Positions 9,775-22,000 of a DNA stretch of 64,000 nucleotides are shown in pieces. The position numbers were made by a program, and so were the translations under genes. Within the stretch, counting starts at the first letter, position 1. The number at the start of each line of letters is the position of its first letter. The notes beneath the pieces are model-generated. The model saw only the letters and a program-made list of their open reading frames with translations. It did not search any database and had not been told where the DNA came from. Source of the stretch: Auricularia sp. M13. Taxonomy: Eukaryota; Basidiomycota; Agaricomycetes; Auriculariales; Auriculariaceae. The stretch spans positions 1,364,001-1,428,000 of the forward strand of contig CM073196.1 of NCBI GenBank assembly GCA_037042915.1. Reading direction: 5' to 3'.

Positions 9775-10308
9775 TCAGAGCTTCTCGTCGACGGCGGCTG
9801 CAGCTTTCCGACCTATAGATGCAGAGCTCTGGTACACCCCACTGTACCCAACCACAGGTTCGCTAAGCGTATGGATAACGATCTGTCCCAGCTTCGCGTT
9901 CTGGTACAGCGTCACACCATGCGGGTTCAGGACATCCAGGAGGCCGCCCATGGCTCCTTCGTAACCAGCATCTACGAGCCCGCTCGTCAACGTGACCCCG
10001 GAGCGCCACAGCGAGCTGCGTCCAAAAAGCTGGCCCATCCCGTCGAGCGGGATGCTCACGGTCTCGTTAAACTCGACGAGGTACGCGCCGGGCTTAAGCG
10101 TAACGCCCTTCGTGTCGCTGTCGAACGGGATTTCTGTGGTATGGGCAGCTTGACGGCGTGTGTTATCGAAGTCGATGGCGCCGGGGCTCGTCCATTTGAG
10201 AACGCGGGATAACGACAGGTCGACCCCGCAGGGCTGGCATTGGTGGGCGCTCGAGAGCGTGCCGCGGACGAGGTTGCGAACGATGAGGTGCGCGCCTGGG
10301 ATTATCAT
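9775..10308 (-). CDS. dUTPase / dCTP-deaminase superfamily protein
   Basis: Single-exon protein of 177 residues. It has the jelly-roll nucleotidase pattern: HQCQPCGVDLSL, TLKPGAYLVEFNE, GRSSLWRSG, then LTSGLVDAGYEGAMGG and NAKLGQIVIHTL. The GLVDAGYEG motif corresponds to the dUTPase motif that positions the uracil pocket, and GRSSL to the motif before it. The glycine-rich C-terminal arm that closes over the phosphates in canonical trimeric dUTPases is not obvious; the protein ends AAAAVDEKL. It could therefore be a dUTPase-like homologue of uncertain activity. It lies upstream of the RsfS-like gene on the same strand. Confidence 0.7.
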   Translation of the reverse strand: MIIPGAHLIVRNLVRGTLSSAHQCQPCGVDLSLSRVLKWTSPGAIDFDNTRRQAAHTTEIPFDSDTKGVTLKPGAYLVEFNETVSIPLDGMGQLFGRSSLWRSGVTLTSGLVDAGYEGAMGGLLDVLNPHGVTLYQNAKLGQIVIHTLSEPVVGYSGVYQSSASIGRKAAAAVDEKL

Positions 10309-10534
10309 TTGGTCCGTCGACGATTTGGAATGTGGGAAAGTAAAAGAGTAAATACGTAACGTTGCAGTACAATCAGATTCGTCAAATGGCGCGGCCGTAG
10401 CGCAACTACAGTAAGCCCCTGGAGTGTCGGACTTTGGAAGCGCATTCGACTTGGGACGATACAGTACAGAGATTCCATAAAATGTTCACATGTGCCGTGT
10501 GTCGTGTCCATCCAGCCTTCAATTACATGAATCG

Positions 10535-13500
10535 TCAATCAGCGCTCAGTGGAGGCAGCGAACTCATGTACTCTCTCCCTTTGACCGGCCATACTTCCGT
10601 CAAGTCGTCTGCCTCCCAGATCCTCCCTCCGCGAATGACGTATTTGAGCTTTCTCGAAAGACGAATATCCTTCAGCACGTCGACACCAGGTGGGTAGACA
10701 ACTAGGTCAGCAAGCTTGCCGGGCTCAATGGAGCCAATCGAGTTGAATAGCCCGAAGACCTCCGCGGCAGACCGCGTTGCGGCACGGAAGGTCTATCGAG
10801 CACCATTTATGAGCTTCGTATCATGTTAGGGCGGGAGGCATCACCTCATAGCTACTCAGTCCGCCTGCTTGAGCGAATTCTAGTTCGGCATGATACGCTA
10901 GGCCGATGGGAGACTCTCCGTGCGCGCCAATGAGCACGGGTAGACCTCTGTGCGCGAGGTCGGCAAGGTACGTAGACACATTGTATAGTTGCCAGGCTAA
11001 ATAGGCTTTTTGTCAGCATAGAACGCGTATCCGGGTCCAGCGTCACGCACAATCGTCAGGGCGCAGAGTTGTCTCGGAGATGCCCTCGAGGATGCCATGC
11101 GGTAGGAAGCGTCGAAGTCTGGCCAACGGCGTCAGCGAGGCTGCTATGACAATGGACGTGAACCTGGCACTTTTCGTCATTCGGGATGTTAGCTCCCCAG
11201 AGACGCTGCTCGCCGAATGCCCCTCCATAAGTAACGAGGTGGGTAGGCGTATTGGCGACGCCCGTTGCTAAGAACAGCTGTTTGACATCCTCATACAGGA
11301 CGGACAAGGGGAGGCTATGTTCGATGGTGTTCATGCCTTTGCACTCGTCAGCCAACTCTCCTTCGGGAGGCTATGGATAATGCGAACCGTCGATGATATA
11401 CGTCAGATCCCAGTCTAATTACGGCGGTCAGCAATGCAAATTCTGCGAAAATGTGAACGCGGTGCAGAGTACCATAAAACATTCCCTATAAACGTCGTCA
11501 GCTGGTTCCGTCTAACGACAGAATGGTTCGGAGAGGCGTACACCCTCGGGAACACATAAAATCGATTTGTTACGAGCAGCAAGTAGCATTCTTTGCTGCT
11601 GATCCCTGCCAATCAATGAACCAGACCAGCTCAGCATCGCCCGATTGAACATACATCGAGCGCACCTAGACCGTAGAAGGTAGTTTTTGTATGCCAGCGA
11701 CGCTGCAGGGCCCTGCTCCGCCGTAATCCTCTCGATAGCGGCGAAAGCGTCATCCATTGAGTTGATCTCCTGTGACGAAGGCCCGCCAATGCTCAGCACC
11801 GGGGTGTCGGTGTGAAAAAGGCGGGGACCGAGCATATAGCCGCTCTCAATGCGATTCCGCTCGAGGTTGGCATCGCGGACGGTAGACGGGCTTTAGAAGC
11901 GTGAGCTGGCAAGTCAGAGCACAAGTCCGACGAACTTCTGGGCCGTTGTAACTCCGTAGGCGAGCAAAGCGGCTTTATCCCAACTCTTGACGGGATACAG
12001 CGACGTATCGAAGTGTGCTGGAGGCTTCAATGAGACAAAACATGCGTGCGATTCCACCGGCATACCGTGTGCATCAATGAATCCAGGTAAAACGTAGCCT
12101 GTCTCTGCGTCAGCATTTATCACCAGAGGAATGAGGGTTGGTATACCGTGCTCAACGTCAATAACCAAGCTATCAGAAACAAACATATCTTCCTCCCAAG
12201 TACGCATATGCATGAGTCTCTGGATAACGCCGTCTTTCAGAAGGATGGCTGCCTCTGGAACAACGTCACGATCTTCTACACCGGTCTTCATGGTCACCAG
12301 GGTGGCATTTACGAGCCACACGCCGGATGCTGAATTGCCTGGGGAATCGGCTTCGCGCTGCATACGCGCGACATCCGTCTCGTACTCGACGTTCAGTATG
12401 AGCCGCCGCGTAAGGTCCTGTGCGCATTTCGCGGCTGAAGGCTTTGCAAGGTTGCCGCACTCGTCCGCCAGTTTCTGGATGCTAACCTGCAGCAGTTCCG
12501 GGCCTGCCATCGCGCTCAGCAATCACTGTATATGAGACGCGAGCTGAGTCCTCACCGAACAGCCAGAACAATGTCTCGCCATCTACCGACCATATAAGAT
12601 CATGTCCGCCTGCCACGGACACTTGGATGAGATCTTTGGGAGCACGGTCACCGCGTGTCCCGCTGAACAAAGGGACGTCTTTCGTTCGAGTCACGTAGAG
12701 ATGTGCAAAGTCGATGAACGCGGTGGCAGAAATACTCGGCAGATCAGAAGATCCGACAAGGCGGTTGAGCAGTGAGCCTTGTGTGCGCAGAGCAACGGAG
12801 ACCTCCTTTGTGAAGTTGCCATTAGCAAAGGGGATCTGTGCGTTTCCCTCAACAAGATTGATAGCACATGCACCGCGTTCATGCTCCACAACGAGGTACT
12901 TATCCCCGTTGAAGAACCGTATCTTCGTCTCGCGAGCTGCCACCACGTCACGAGAAACGAGGCGAACTGACGAGACTTTGGCAGAAGAGAGATCGAGAGT
13001 GGCAAGATAGAGACCAGCGCCGAGAGTGTGCGCCACAGGTCCCGTCATCGCGTCGCCGCCCGAGCGTATCCAGGCGATGCTGCGCAGAGATGGGTTCGCC
13101 CCGCCGGCAGCAGAGACCGTAGGACCGTAGATTCGCCCGGCGGGTACACCAGAAAGCTCTCGCACGGCAAGAGTGTTCATGTCCACCAGTTCGAGCGCCG
13201 AAAAGTCCGTGTCAGACCAGCGTACGTGCAGTATGCTCGGAGAATCCGGGACGAAGTTAGGCGAGTAATACGCCTTGTTTTTATGCAGAGTGGGTATGCG
13301 GACGATGCGCGGATCGAAGCCCTTGAGGTGGACAAGATAAGAGCTCGCATGATCTGCCACCAGCGCTCGAGAGTTGCTCTCGTCCAGTCGCAGGCCGTGG
13401 AAGGAGTGGACCCGCTGGGTGGAAGCCGTCTCGGTGTGCACGAGGTCCTTCTCATTCGTTATGAGCTGCGCAACACGCTTTTCCACGTGTGCTGTGAAAG

Positions 13501-15110
13501 GGATAATTCGCGGTTGCTCGGTTGCCGCGGCAGCGCGTTCGCCACTGGGAAGCACCATAAGCGGGACGCGCCAGATTTTGCCGGCAGCCCATATAACAAT
13601 GGAGCTGTCGTCTGGGGCGAAGGAAAAGGAAGGGTATGCACTCTGAGGGAGGTATTCTGCCTGCGTGTCATAAGACAATCCGTACCAGATGTTGCGTAGT
13701 GTTCCAGTCGTCAAGTCCCTGCGAGGACAGGGCATCAGCGCCTGCCACGGAGAACATGTAAAGCACGAACACGAGTACCAAGGCTTCCTTGTCGCGTACC
13801 CGGCGCACAAAAGCGAGTGTGCGGCCGTCCCTGGAAATTTCTGGAGCCGTCGCGCCGCCAGGTTTGTTGGAAACGAGTTGCCTCTTCTCCCCGCTTGTGA
13901 CGTTCGCGATATATAATGCATAAATACCCTTGTGCACATCTAGCAGGACCAGTGAGTACATCGGATGAGATTGAGCGAGATGAACTTGCCTTTATTATAC
14001 GTAAAGTGAGATCCATTGGTGTCGTAATCCTCTTGGTTGAAGGCATAAACAATCTCATCTTCTGACACCCATATGGCCATTTCCATCCCCAGAGACTGCC
14101 GGTCGTATAAGGACGGTTGCCAAAAGGGTGGCAGGGTGCGATGTAGCAGGCGCTTGCCCGGACCAACGGACGACGAAGAAGCCGCATGATTCAGCTCTTC
14201 AGCAGAGAGCACAGGCCAATCCCAAGGTTCAGCCGTGTACTCATACATCTTGACACCGAGAATACGTGTGCCTGAGGGATGGAACCGTCCGCGTTCTAGC
14301 CGGCGAAAAGTTTCGTTTGTTACAGGCACGGCTGTGGCAGAGGCAGGTGAGCTTAGAGTATCCAGCACATTAGTGAAGGCTGACCTCGTAGCCTGCCTTC
14401 CCGCATCAAACGATGTTCGCGCCGGACGTGTGTTTCCGGTACTCCGCCTGCGAGAAGCTCTTCATCGTGGTCTTTATGCTTCAGCGCTTCCATGATTTCG
14501 GGTCGCACAGTGTGTGGCGGATGCAACGAGGGTCGGACAGCCATGTCTTCGCATGATGTCCAAGGAAGGATGTAGAGATTGGATGTACCCTGGCCCGCGT
14601 CACTCCTGAAAAGCAGCCTATCGCCCTCTGGACTGAAGCGGGGTTCCGCATCGAACGGAGTACCCAACAACACAGCGCGTGCTTCCCCACCGCCAGGAGG
14701 CAGGCAATAAATGTCACCTAGAAGGGAAACGGGTCTAGGGTTAAGATGAATCCGAGCAGAACGACGGACATACCTAACATATCGAAGATGATTTCGCCTG
14801 AAACTGGGTGGACATCGAGCCTGAGCCATGTCCCTTCGTCTACGTCGAACGCAACGCGACGAGCATAGGCAAAGTCTGTAGAGATGTCCCAAGGTTCCGA
14901 CGGCGCTATCGGGAAGATGTCGTCGGTCGATAGTACAGCATCGATGTCGGTATGCTGAATACGCGTGATCGCGTGCAAATGTGTGCTGAAGTACGCGAGT
15001 AAGCTGGCGACGACCAAGATTGCCGTCCGTTTGACCGTGGGTTGTCTGTTGCGCGGTGCTTCAACTTTGACGACGACGTCGCTCGGAGCTGCAGAATTCG
15101 ATGTCCCCAT
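10535..15110 (-). CDS. Membrane-anchored beta-propeller amidohydrolase (1,281 residues)
   Basis: Fifteen exons: complement(10535-10792, 10845-11005, 11051-11118, 11171-11336, 11388-11414, 11473-11485, 11542-11605, 11666-11890, 11936-12017, 12066-12503, 12556-13718, 13771-13939, 13990-14331, 14385-14717, 14774-15110). Residues about 28-48 form a signal-anchor (TAILVVASLLAYFS), so the bulk is probably lumenal or extracellular. TolB-like propeller repeats follow (AEPRFSPEGDRLLFRSD, APEISRDGRTLAFVRRV, YPSFSFAPDDSS). The amidohydrolase domain starts near residue 925 with GFIDAHAHF (H-x-H metal ligands) and continues NTIEHSL and IGAHGESPIGL. It ends KLADLVVYPPGVD and GGRIWEADDL. Intron 13940-13989 is GC-AG (GCAAGT) and exon 11473-11485 has 13 nt. 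Substrate is unknown; an imidazolonepropionase- or dipeptidase-like reaction is possible. Confidence 0.88.
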
Positions 15111-15554
15111 TGCAGCTTAGTCGAGCCTGCAATGCTCCGCGGTAAGTTATGTTCGAGATCGCACTCTATGCGCAACCGCGTACTTGAGTTGAGCACGGAA
15201 CGTGCGGCGCACCGCTGTTCGGAGTTCCTGTCCAGTGTGGAAGTCTCCTCACGCGCAGCAGGTCTGTAGTAGACAGTTTCGCGTAAAACTAGGTGAGCGT
15301 CAAGCCATAGCGAGTCATGTCCACGTCGAAGGAAACGCGATTGGAAAGTCTGAGGAAGGTTCAGACGGATTGGGAAAATATTGTGTTTCCACGGCACGGC
15401 GTTGACATCGTTCTGTTAAAGGCTCGTGACCGCGTGCAGACGCGTTTCAGGTAGACGCGAGTAGGCCAGCAAGGAGGAAAAGAGCGCAGCTGGAACGGAA
15501 TAGTATGCCGATGTCGCCGTTTTCGGAGTTGAAACAATCTTCTTCACGGCCACC
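15111..15554. promoter_or_regulatory. Divergent promoter region, amidohydrolase / SPF45
   Basis: A 444-nt gap between two genes transcribed away from each other, so it should hold both promoters. No TATA box is evident on either strand. Confidence 0.4.
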
Positions 15555-17736
15555 ATGTCGAATCCCATCCGCCGTGCAGGCGGTCTGTACGGTGGCTTGC
15601 TATTTGGCGACACGGCGTCTGCCTCGGAGTCTGGCGCGCCCGCAGTCGAGGCAGCGCCGAGTATTCCGGCTGCTCCAGAGGCGACGCCGTCGGCCTCGAC
15701 GGCTGCCACGGTCCCCACCACGAACGCGAAACCCGCCGCTGGTAGCGCTCTCCTGTGCACACTCCGCATGCAATGCAACTAAACCCTACTCTTTGCATGA
15801 CTTGACACAAAGCCCAACCACCAACATGGAGCGCTGCCCTCGCTTTTGCCCCGACCCGCAAGCCTAAACCCCGCGCGCCTGGCGCTAAGCCAGCCCAGGC
15901 AGTTGCGTTGTCGGCGATTTCGGCAACAGCAACTGTGGTTGCACCTCCGGTTCTTGTGGAAGAGACCAATTCGAAGGGACCAGGCGCGGAGACGACTGGA
16001 GGTTGGGGCAAGAAGATAAAGCCTCCCAGTATGATCCTCGATGATACAGGCGCTGGCGCAGGTGCTTGGGGCAAGAAGGTCAAACCACCATCCATGATCC
16101 TCGATGACGATGTCAACGGCTTCCGTGCCGCCGTGGGTGGCGGTCCCAGCAAAAAGAAAGGAAAGAAAAAGGTACACAGCGAGCATGCCAATTCGAGCAT
16201 ACGAATAAACATCTAATTCGTTTCATAGAAGCAACAACGGCAAGAGCAACTCTACGATCCCATGGAACCATACGATCCGATGAAACCAAACGATTACTCG
16301 GAATTCAAGCGTTTCCGAGCACAAGAGTTGGCAAGACGCAGCGCCATGAAACGGACTCGGAGCGACGACTCGGAGGAAGGCGATGGCGAGGATGACCGCG
16401 ACAGATTCTATGGTTCTCGTCCACGATTTGGTACGTCTTGTTTGAATAATTTTTTCCTGTGCTTATGCCTTGCCCTCAGACCAAGACGATGCACCTGCTG
16501 TGGAAACTGCGCCCGTATACGTGGATACTTCGATGACCGGCGACGAGGCCTACGCCCGCAGACTCGCGCTTTCGCAGGGCATCCGACCTCCACAACCACC
16601 TTCGCCAGTTGCCCCACCAGCAGCACCCGAGGTCGATGAAGATGCGTATCCTAGTCACACAGGACTCGGCGCCGCTGCTCCTGCTTTTGGCGCGCCCGAG
16701 CACCATTCGCACACCCCAGCTTTCACTCCGGCTCACGCGCCAGCGCCAGCGGCAGCTTTCGCGATGCCCGTACCGCCTGTGCAATTTGAGGCGCCGCCTG
16801 CGCACCCACCTCCGCCAGCATTTACCAGTCAATCGTTTCCCGTCAGCGATGCCATCCCGGGCCTATTCACGGGCGGCGAACCGGGCCCTGCGTCTGCTCC
16901 CTCGGCACAATCAGCGAACGCTGCAGTTGAAGCGGCCAAGGCGCGTGCAGCCGCTGTCGCTGCTAAGCTGAGCAAGTTGGCTGCTGCTGCTGCACCTGGG
17001 CCTTCCGAACCAGCGTCAGAGCCTGAGGCCGATCATAGGTGCGTTTTATCTTACAAAATCCCCCCCCCCCCCCTTCAAACTGTCATGCGCGGCGCACTGA
17101 CAAAGACTGGCAAGGCCTGACCCGCACGGCTTCGCTGAACGCCTGATGAAGAAGTGGGGGCACGTTGCTGGACAGGGACTTGGAGCGCGACCGGAGGAGA
17201 GCATCGTCGTGCCGCTCCTTGTCCAGCAACAGAAACCCACTAACAAGGGTGCCGGAGAGGACGACGCGGGCCCGAGCAAGGGGAAGGGGAAGGCGGGCAT
17301 GGGGAGCGGCGCAAAAGGCGCCATGGGCCGCATTGTCAACGCGAACGAGCACGTCGGCAAGGAAGACATTGCGCGCTTCGGCCGGCCAAGCCGCGTCGTC
17401 GTGCTCACGGAGATGTGCGACCCGGACGATGTCGAGGACGATGAACTCCGCGAAGAGATTGGTGCGTGTCAGCTCCCCAATACTGCCCGTCACTCCGCTG
17501 AATCAGTTGTCGCAGGAGAGGAATGCGCGAAGTACGGCGCGGTCGAACGCGTACTGCCGCATTTGTGCGCCGACAGGCAGAGCGTGCGGGTCTTCGTGCA
17601 GTTCGCGGGCGAGCCGGCCGCCTGGAAGTGCGTGCGCGAGTTGGACGGGAGGTTCTTTGGAGGCAAGACAGTCAGAGCGAGGTACTTTCCGGAAGCAAAA
17701 TGGAAGTCTGGCCAACTGGAGGCGAAATTGGGATAG
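15555..17736 (+). CDS. Splicing factor 45 (SPF45/RBM17) homologue
   Basis: Nuclear second-step splicing factor that selects 3' splice sites through a U2AF-homology motif. Exons 15555-15741, 15813-16171, 16229-16430, 16480-17038, 17115-17461 and 17516-17736 encode 624 residues. The N-terminus has [10 protein letters not shown] and [12 protein letters not shown]. Two [14 protein letters not shown] repeats follow, then a charged block ([20 protein letters not shown]). A long Pro/Ala-rich middle leads to the G-patch ([20 protein letters not shown]) and a C-terminal RRM/UHM ([36 protein letters not shown]). Human SPF45 has 401 residues; the excess here is the Ala/Pro linker. Intron 17039-17114 contains a run of about 13 C, a likely length-variable tract. 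Confidence 0.93.
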
Positions 17737-17906
17737 CTAATTCTTTGGAGTTTTCAATTTTTGGTTGCGCAAACTGATTCTTCTGTACAATGTCCTTCAC
17801 TGTCGCACTGATGGGATGAGCAAATCTTAATGCGTGACTCTTGAAATTTTCCTTGATGTTGCTGTTACAAGTCGGACCTGTTTGATCCCGCGCGCCGCTC
17901 TCTTCC

Positions 17907-19352
17907 ATGGCTGCCATCATCAGCGCTCTTTCGCGAGGGATCTTACAGACGATCGCCCAGCACCGCGCACTTCTCGTGCAGGCAAACGATCAAGCAGACT
18001 ACCCTGCGTGTCGGGAACGTCGCCTGTTGCGCCGTCTAGTAGTCAGTCGTAATGTGGCTCAGTGTTCATGACACTGACCTGCTCAGACATTCACGTCGAT
18101 ATCATGTGTTATAATTGCCTGCTCTGCTTGGTATACCAATAGGCTTACATACTTTTGGTGGAATGAGATGCTTGCACGCCATGGCGCCGGTGAAGTGCCT
18201 GACTACAGGCTCACCCCGACGCGAATGCGCACAGAAGAACGGCTTCAGGTGCGTTCAGCACGATTGATACAAGTGGTACTCAAACCACCAAGCAGGGCAT
18301 GCAAGCGTTGAACTCGACACTGTACCACTACCTCCCTCATCAGATTGCGTCTCTTGCCAGCCCTGCTTTCGTGGCTTCAGAACTGTACGTAATTCAAAGC
18401 GACGCGGTCAGGTTCGCAGCAATGATCGCTGCCGTGAATATCCTTGTGTACCTCGCGACGTGGACTCAACGGGGGGAATACTTTGTCACGCGATACCTGA
18501 TGCACACTGGTCTCGGTGGGCAGACCTACACCGTGTTCACCGCTGTGTTTGTGTGCGTGTATCTTTGCCTAATGCATGCATTCGCTGATTCATTCGAAGC
18601 CACAAACAGTTATATCATCTGGTAGGAAATGTGGTGATGCTCTATTTCTTGGGTATGTTTAAAGCGTCCTCGCGCTCAATCATCGAAGGTGGCTGATTCT
18701 TCAACAAGTTCCCGCTCTCGAGTGTCTCTCAGGACAGGAGATTGGAAGGTTGTCCTGGAACTTTACTGTCCCGCGTCTTTTCTCATTTTATACCATTGGT
18801 AAGTCGGTGCCAAAGGTGAAGATGTCGCGTCTTGATCATTGCTCCATAGCCGGAGGATTTGGGTACTTCTTGCCAACCATGCTAGCTCACATCTTCGCAC
18901 GTCAAACCGTCCTAGACCTCCCCTCTGATATGACCGCTATGGGACCGATCCCGTTCAAGATGCACACCGGATTTTTGCCCTGCCTCGGGGCGTCTCCTGC
19001 CCTAAACGCCTTGGCGATTCTGTTCGCACTCTCGCAGCCGAGATGGCTCACTCTGGGTTTCATCTCCTTCAAAGCGTGGCACTCGGTATTTCCATCCATG
19101 CTGGTGGATATCCTCATGACCAGAGTGCTTCCTGTCGGCGTCCTCCAACATATGTCCGGGACTCTCTTTGGCGCGGTTTATTATCACTTCAACGCGGAAT
19201 GCACGATGGCCTGGGACGTGATACTTACGGCTGTTGGAAATCGTTTCACTGCGTACGAAAGGCAGCCAGGAGACACAATCCTCTCAGATGGCACGGTTCT
19301 GTTGGCATATAAGGTTATCATTTCATCCACCCCTCTTCGCTTCATTAGATAG
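17907..19352 (+). CDS. Rhomboid-family intramembrane protease, copy A
   Basis: Exons 17907-18041, 18087-18248, 18293-18552, 18600-18652, 18709-18798 and 18850-19352 give 400 residues. A TFTSISC...SAWYTNRLTYFWW segment near residue 46 precedes the rhomboid core. QTYTVFTAVF joins VHKQLYHLVGN (conserved H-L-x-x-N). The catalytic region reads CLGASPALNALAILF, and the second dyad member is in LQHMSGTLFGAVYY. Serine and histidine are kept, but GxSG has become GASP. Layout resembles PARL/Pcp1-type fungal rhomboids. Exons 2, 4 and 5 (162, 53 and 90 nt) have exactly the same lengths in copy B at 44.8-46.3 kb. The substrate is unknown. Confidence 0.75.
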
Positions 19353-19908
19353 CATCTGTACAAGTATTGTAATAGCAGTTATAACCAGTCGCGGCCGTAG
19401 GATACACCTGTATTGACGTAGGCGTATGTTCATGGCATTTGTTTCCCACCGCAATCGTCGTACAGGATCCGGTTGGCCGCATGAATCAGGTGGCCCTGGA
19501 GAAGTCGCCCATTGCTTCCCGACAGCTGCCCAACTTGAGCGCTCAAGATGAGGTCTCATCGATCTCAGTCTCTCAGGGACGGTTGACAAGATGGATACAC
19601 TACGTAGCAGTCTCTGGGCAGCTTTGTTTCCGTGCTCATGCCTGTGAAACGACGTCGGAAAGGATCACTGTGCGCAAGTGCCAGCCTAATTATATGAATT
19701 CCTCTTTATCCTTGAGGAAATCATCCGACACGAATCTTCGCTGTGCCTATCCCTAGTCAGGTGGTGCATCGATAGCAATGTTTGCGCATGCAAGGGTGTG
19801 GGCGTGAGTGTCTCGCAAGCTTTTATATGAGGGCATACTCGTGGATTCATCCTTGATACAAGCGGTAACTCTCGCCCGACCAATCCCCACTGCCCGCAGA
19901 CACTTCGT
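19353..19908. other. Intergenic, between rhomboid A and the foldback element
   Basis: About 550 nt with no recognised gene. It ends with ACTTCGT at 19902-19908, the left copy of the putative target-site duplication of the adjacent palindrome. Confidence 0.4.
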
Positions 19909-21767
19909 TATGAGTCATCAAGTGCACATTTATTACCGCGCACATAAACAGACTTTCCGCGCACAACAAGTGCAGATTTCAAATAAAACATCTCGTCCAA
20001 AGTGTGAATTTCGTCCTTTTTGGGCCACTATGCAATGGAGAATGGCCGAGAAGGGCTATATGTGTGACAGCTAGCCAGGTGCTGCTGTAGATGCTGCAGG
20101 AGGGCATGAGCTCGTCAGCCCCGCATGTCGGAGATCGCCGAATAAGCGCCGGTGAGCAACGCCGGCCGCTCTCCGGGTTTGTAGGCCATCCAATACATGA
20201 TTCATCATTGTGACTGTTCCTGGCATGCTCCTTGTATTATATTTGACAGGGTACAGAACCCATTGCTCATGGCAAAAGCTCTAGTAGAACGGGACTTTGG
20301 GCAGCCTCAGGCTTCAAGCTTCAAGTCTCTGATAGCTTTGTTAAGCTTGGTGAGAGTCTGTGATCACCACATCAGTGTAGCCATGTGCTGCTCCGAGCTT
20401 GAGGAGCTTGAGGCCTTGGGGTGTGAGCACCAAAGGCTGAGCTCAGTGCAAGGTCTGCCAATACCATTGGTAACAAACACAGAATCCTATCAGGCATAGG
20501 GAGCCATGGAATCATCATGCACTCTCAATGAATGTTGAGTTCTGTATCGGATGGCCTACAAACCCGGAGAGCGGCCGGCGTTGCTCACCGGCGCTTATTC
20601 GGCGATCTCCGACATGCGGGCCGGGCTGACGAGCTCATGCCCTCCTGGAGCATCTACAGCAGCACCTGGCTAGCTGTCACACATATAGCCCTTCTCGGCC
20701 ATTCTCCATTGCATAGTGGCCCAAAAAGGACGAAATTCACACTTTGGACGAGATGTTTTATTTGAAATCTGCACTTGTTGTGCGCGGAAAGTCTGTTTAT
20801 GTGCGCGGTAATAAATGTGCACTTGATGACTCATACATTTATTACCGCGCACATAAACAGACTTTCCGCGCACAACAAGTGCAGATTTCAAATAAAACAT
20901 CTCGTCCAAAGTGTGAATTTCGTCCTTTTTGGGCCACTATGCAATGGAGAATGGCCGAGAAGGGCTATATGTGTGACAGCTAGCCAGGTGCTGCTGTAGA
21001 TGCTCCAGGAGGGCATGAGCTCGTCAGCCCGGCCCGCATGTCGGAGATCGCCGAATAAGCGCCGGTGAGCAACGCCGGCCGCTCTCCGGGTTTGTAGGCC
21101 ATCCGATACAGAACTCAACATTCATTGAGAGTGCATGATGATTCCATGGCTCCCTATGCCTGATAGGATTCTGTGTTTGTTACCAATGGTATTGGCAGAC
21201 CTTGCACTGAGCTCAGCCTTTGGTGCTCACACCCCAAGGCCTCAAGCTCCTCAAGCTCGGAGCAGCACATGGCTACACTGATGTGGTGATCACAGACTCT
21301 CACCAAGCTTAACAAAGCTATCAGAGACTTGAAGCTTGAAGCCTGAGGCTGCCCAAAGTCCCGTTCTACTAGAGCTTTTGCCATGAGCAATGGGTTCTGT
21401 ACCCTGTCAAATATAATACAAGGAGCATGCCAGGAACAGTCACAATGATGAATCATGTATTGGATGGCCTACAAACTTGGAGAGCGGCCGGCGTTGCTCA
21501 CCGGCGCTTATTCGGCGATCTCCGACATGCGGGGCTGACGAGCTCATGCCCTCCTGCAGCATCTACAGCAGCACCTGGCTAGCTGTCACACATATAGCCC
21601 TTCTCGGCCATTCTCCATTGCATAGTGGCCCAAAAAGGACGAAATTCACACTTTGGACGAGATGTTTTATTTGAAATCTGCACTTGTTGTGCGCGGAAAG
21701 TCTGTTTATGTGCGCGGTAATAAATGTGCACTTGATGACTCATATAAATGTGCACTTGATGACTCAT
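19909..21767. mobile_element. Composite foldback element: 1.86 kb near-perfect palindrome
   Basis: A unit of about 920 bp with long terminal inverted repeats (about 270 bp each: 19912-20185 and 20560-20831) around a unique core (about 20186-20560). It is followed at once by its own reverse complement (about 20835-21767). The symmetry centre is an 18-nt spacer at 20817-20834. The 7-bp sequence ACTTCGT lies directly outside both ends (19902-19908 and 21768-21774), consistent with insertion as one unit. Repeat ends carry TGAGTCATCAAGTGCAC. At the right end the last 22 nt are duplicated in tandem. No transposase is encoded, so this is a non-autonomous foldback or MITE-like element. A 7-8 bp duplication would suit hAT-type mobilisation. 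Confidence 0.8.
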
Positions 21768-22000
21768 ACTTCGTGAGTACCATCCACACAATTGGTTCTT
21801 ACGCTTGACGCGACATCTCAAAATGTATACCGTAGTCACCTTCACGGTAATGGCAAACGCCTGGCAGCAGGGATGGATGCGTTGAATCCACTAGTTCGTC
21901 GTCGGCCAGCTTACATGCACAACATAACTTCTGGTGCAGCGTGAGCGCAATCTCACACCTCGGAATTGCGTGACCTTATTCTACATGCGGTTGTCTTCAG

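Noticed and set aside
13028-13699. Long plus-strand open frame
   Set aside because: It lies antisense to the propeller exon of the amidohydrolase, whose frame, motifs and splice phases are convincing.
18850-18900. AGGFG as the rhomboid catalytic GxSG with Ser replaced by Phe
   Set aside because: Position fits the preceding membrane span; the later LGAS(P/T) motif with the correct spacing to the His is the better active-site match, so these are not called pseudoproteases.
20197-21456. Mirror-image pairs of open frames inside the palindrome
   Set aside because: They occur in both orientations only because the DNA is palindromic, and they contain no protein motif.
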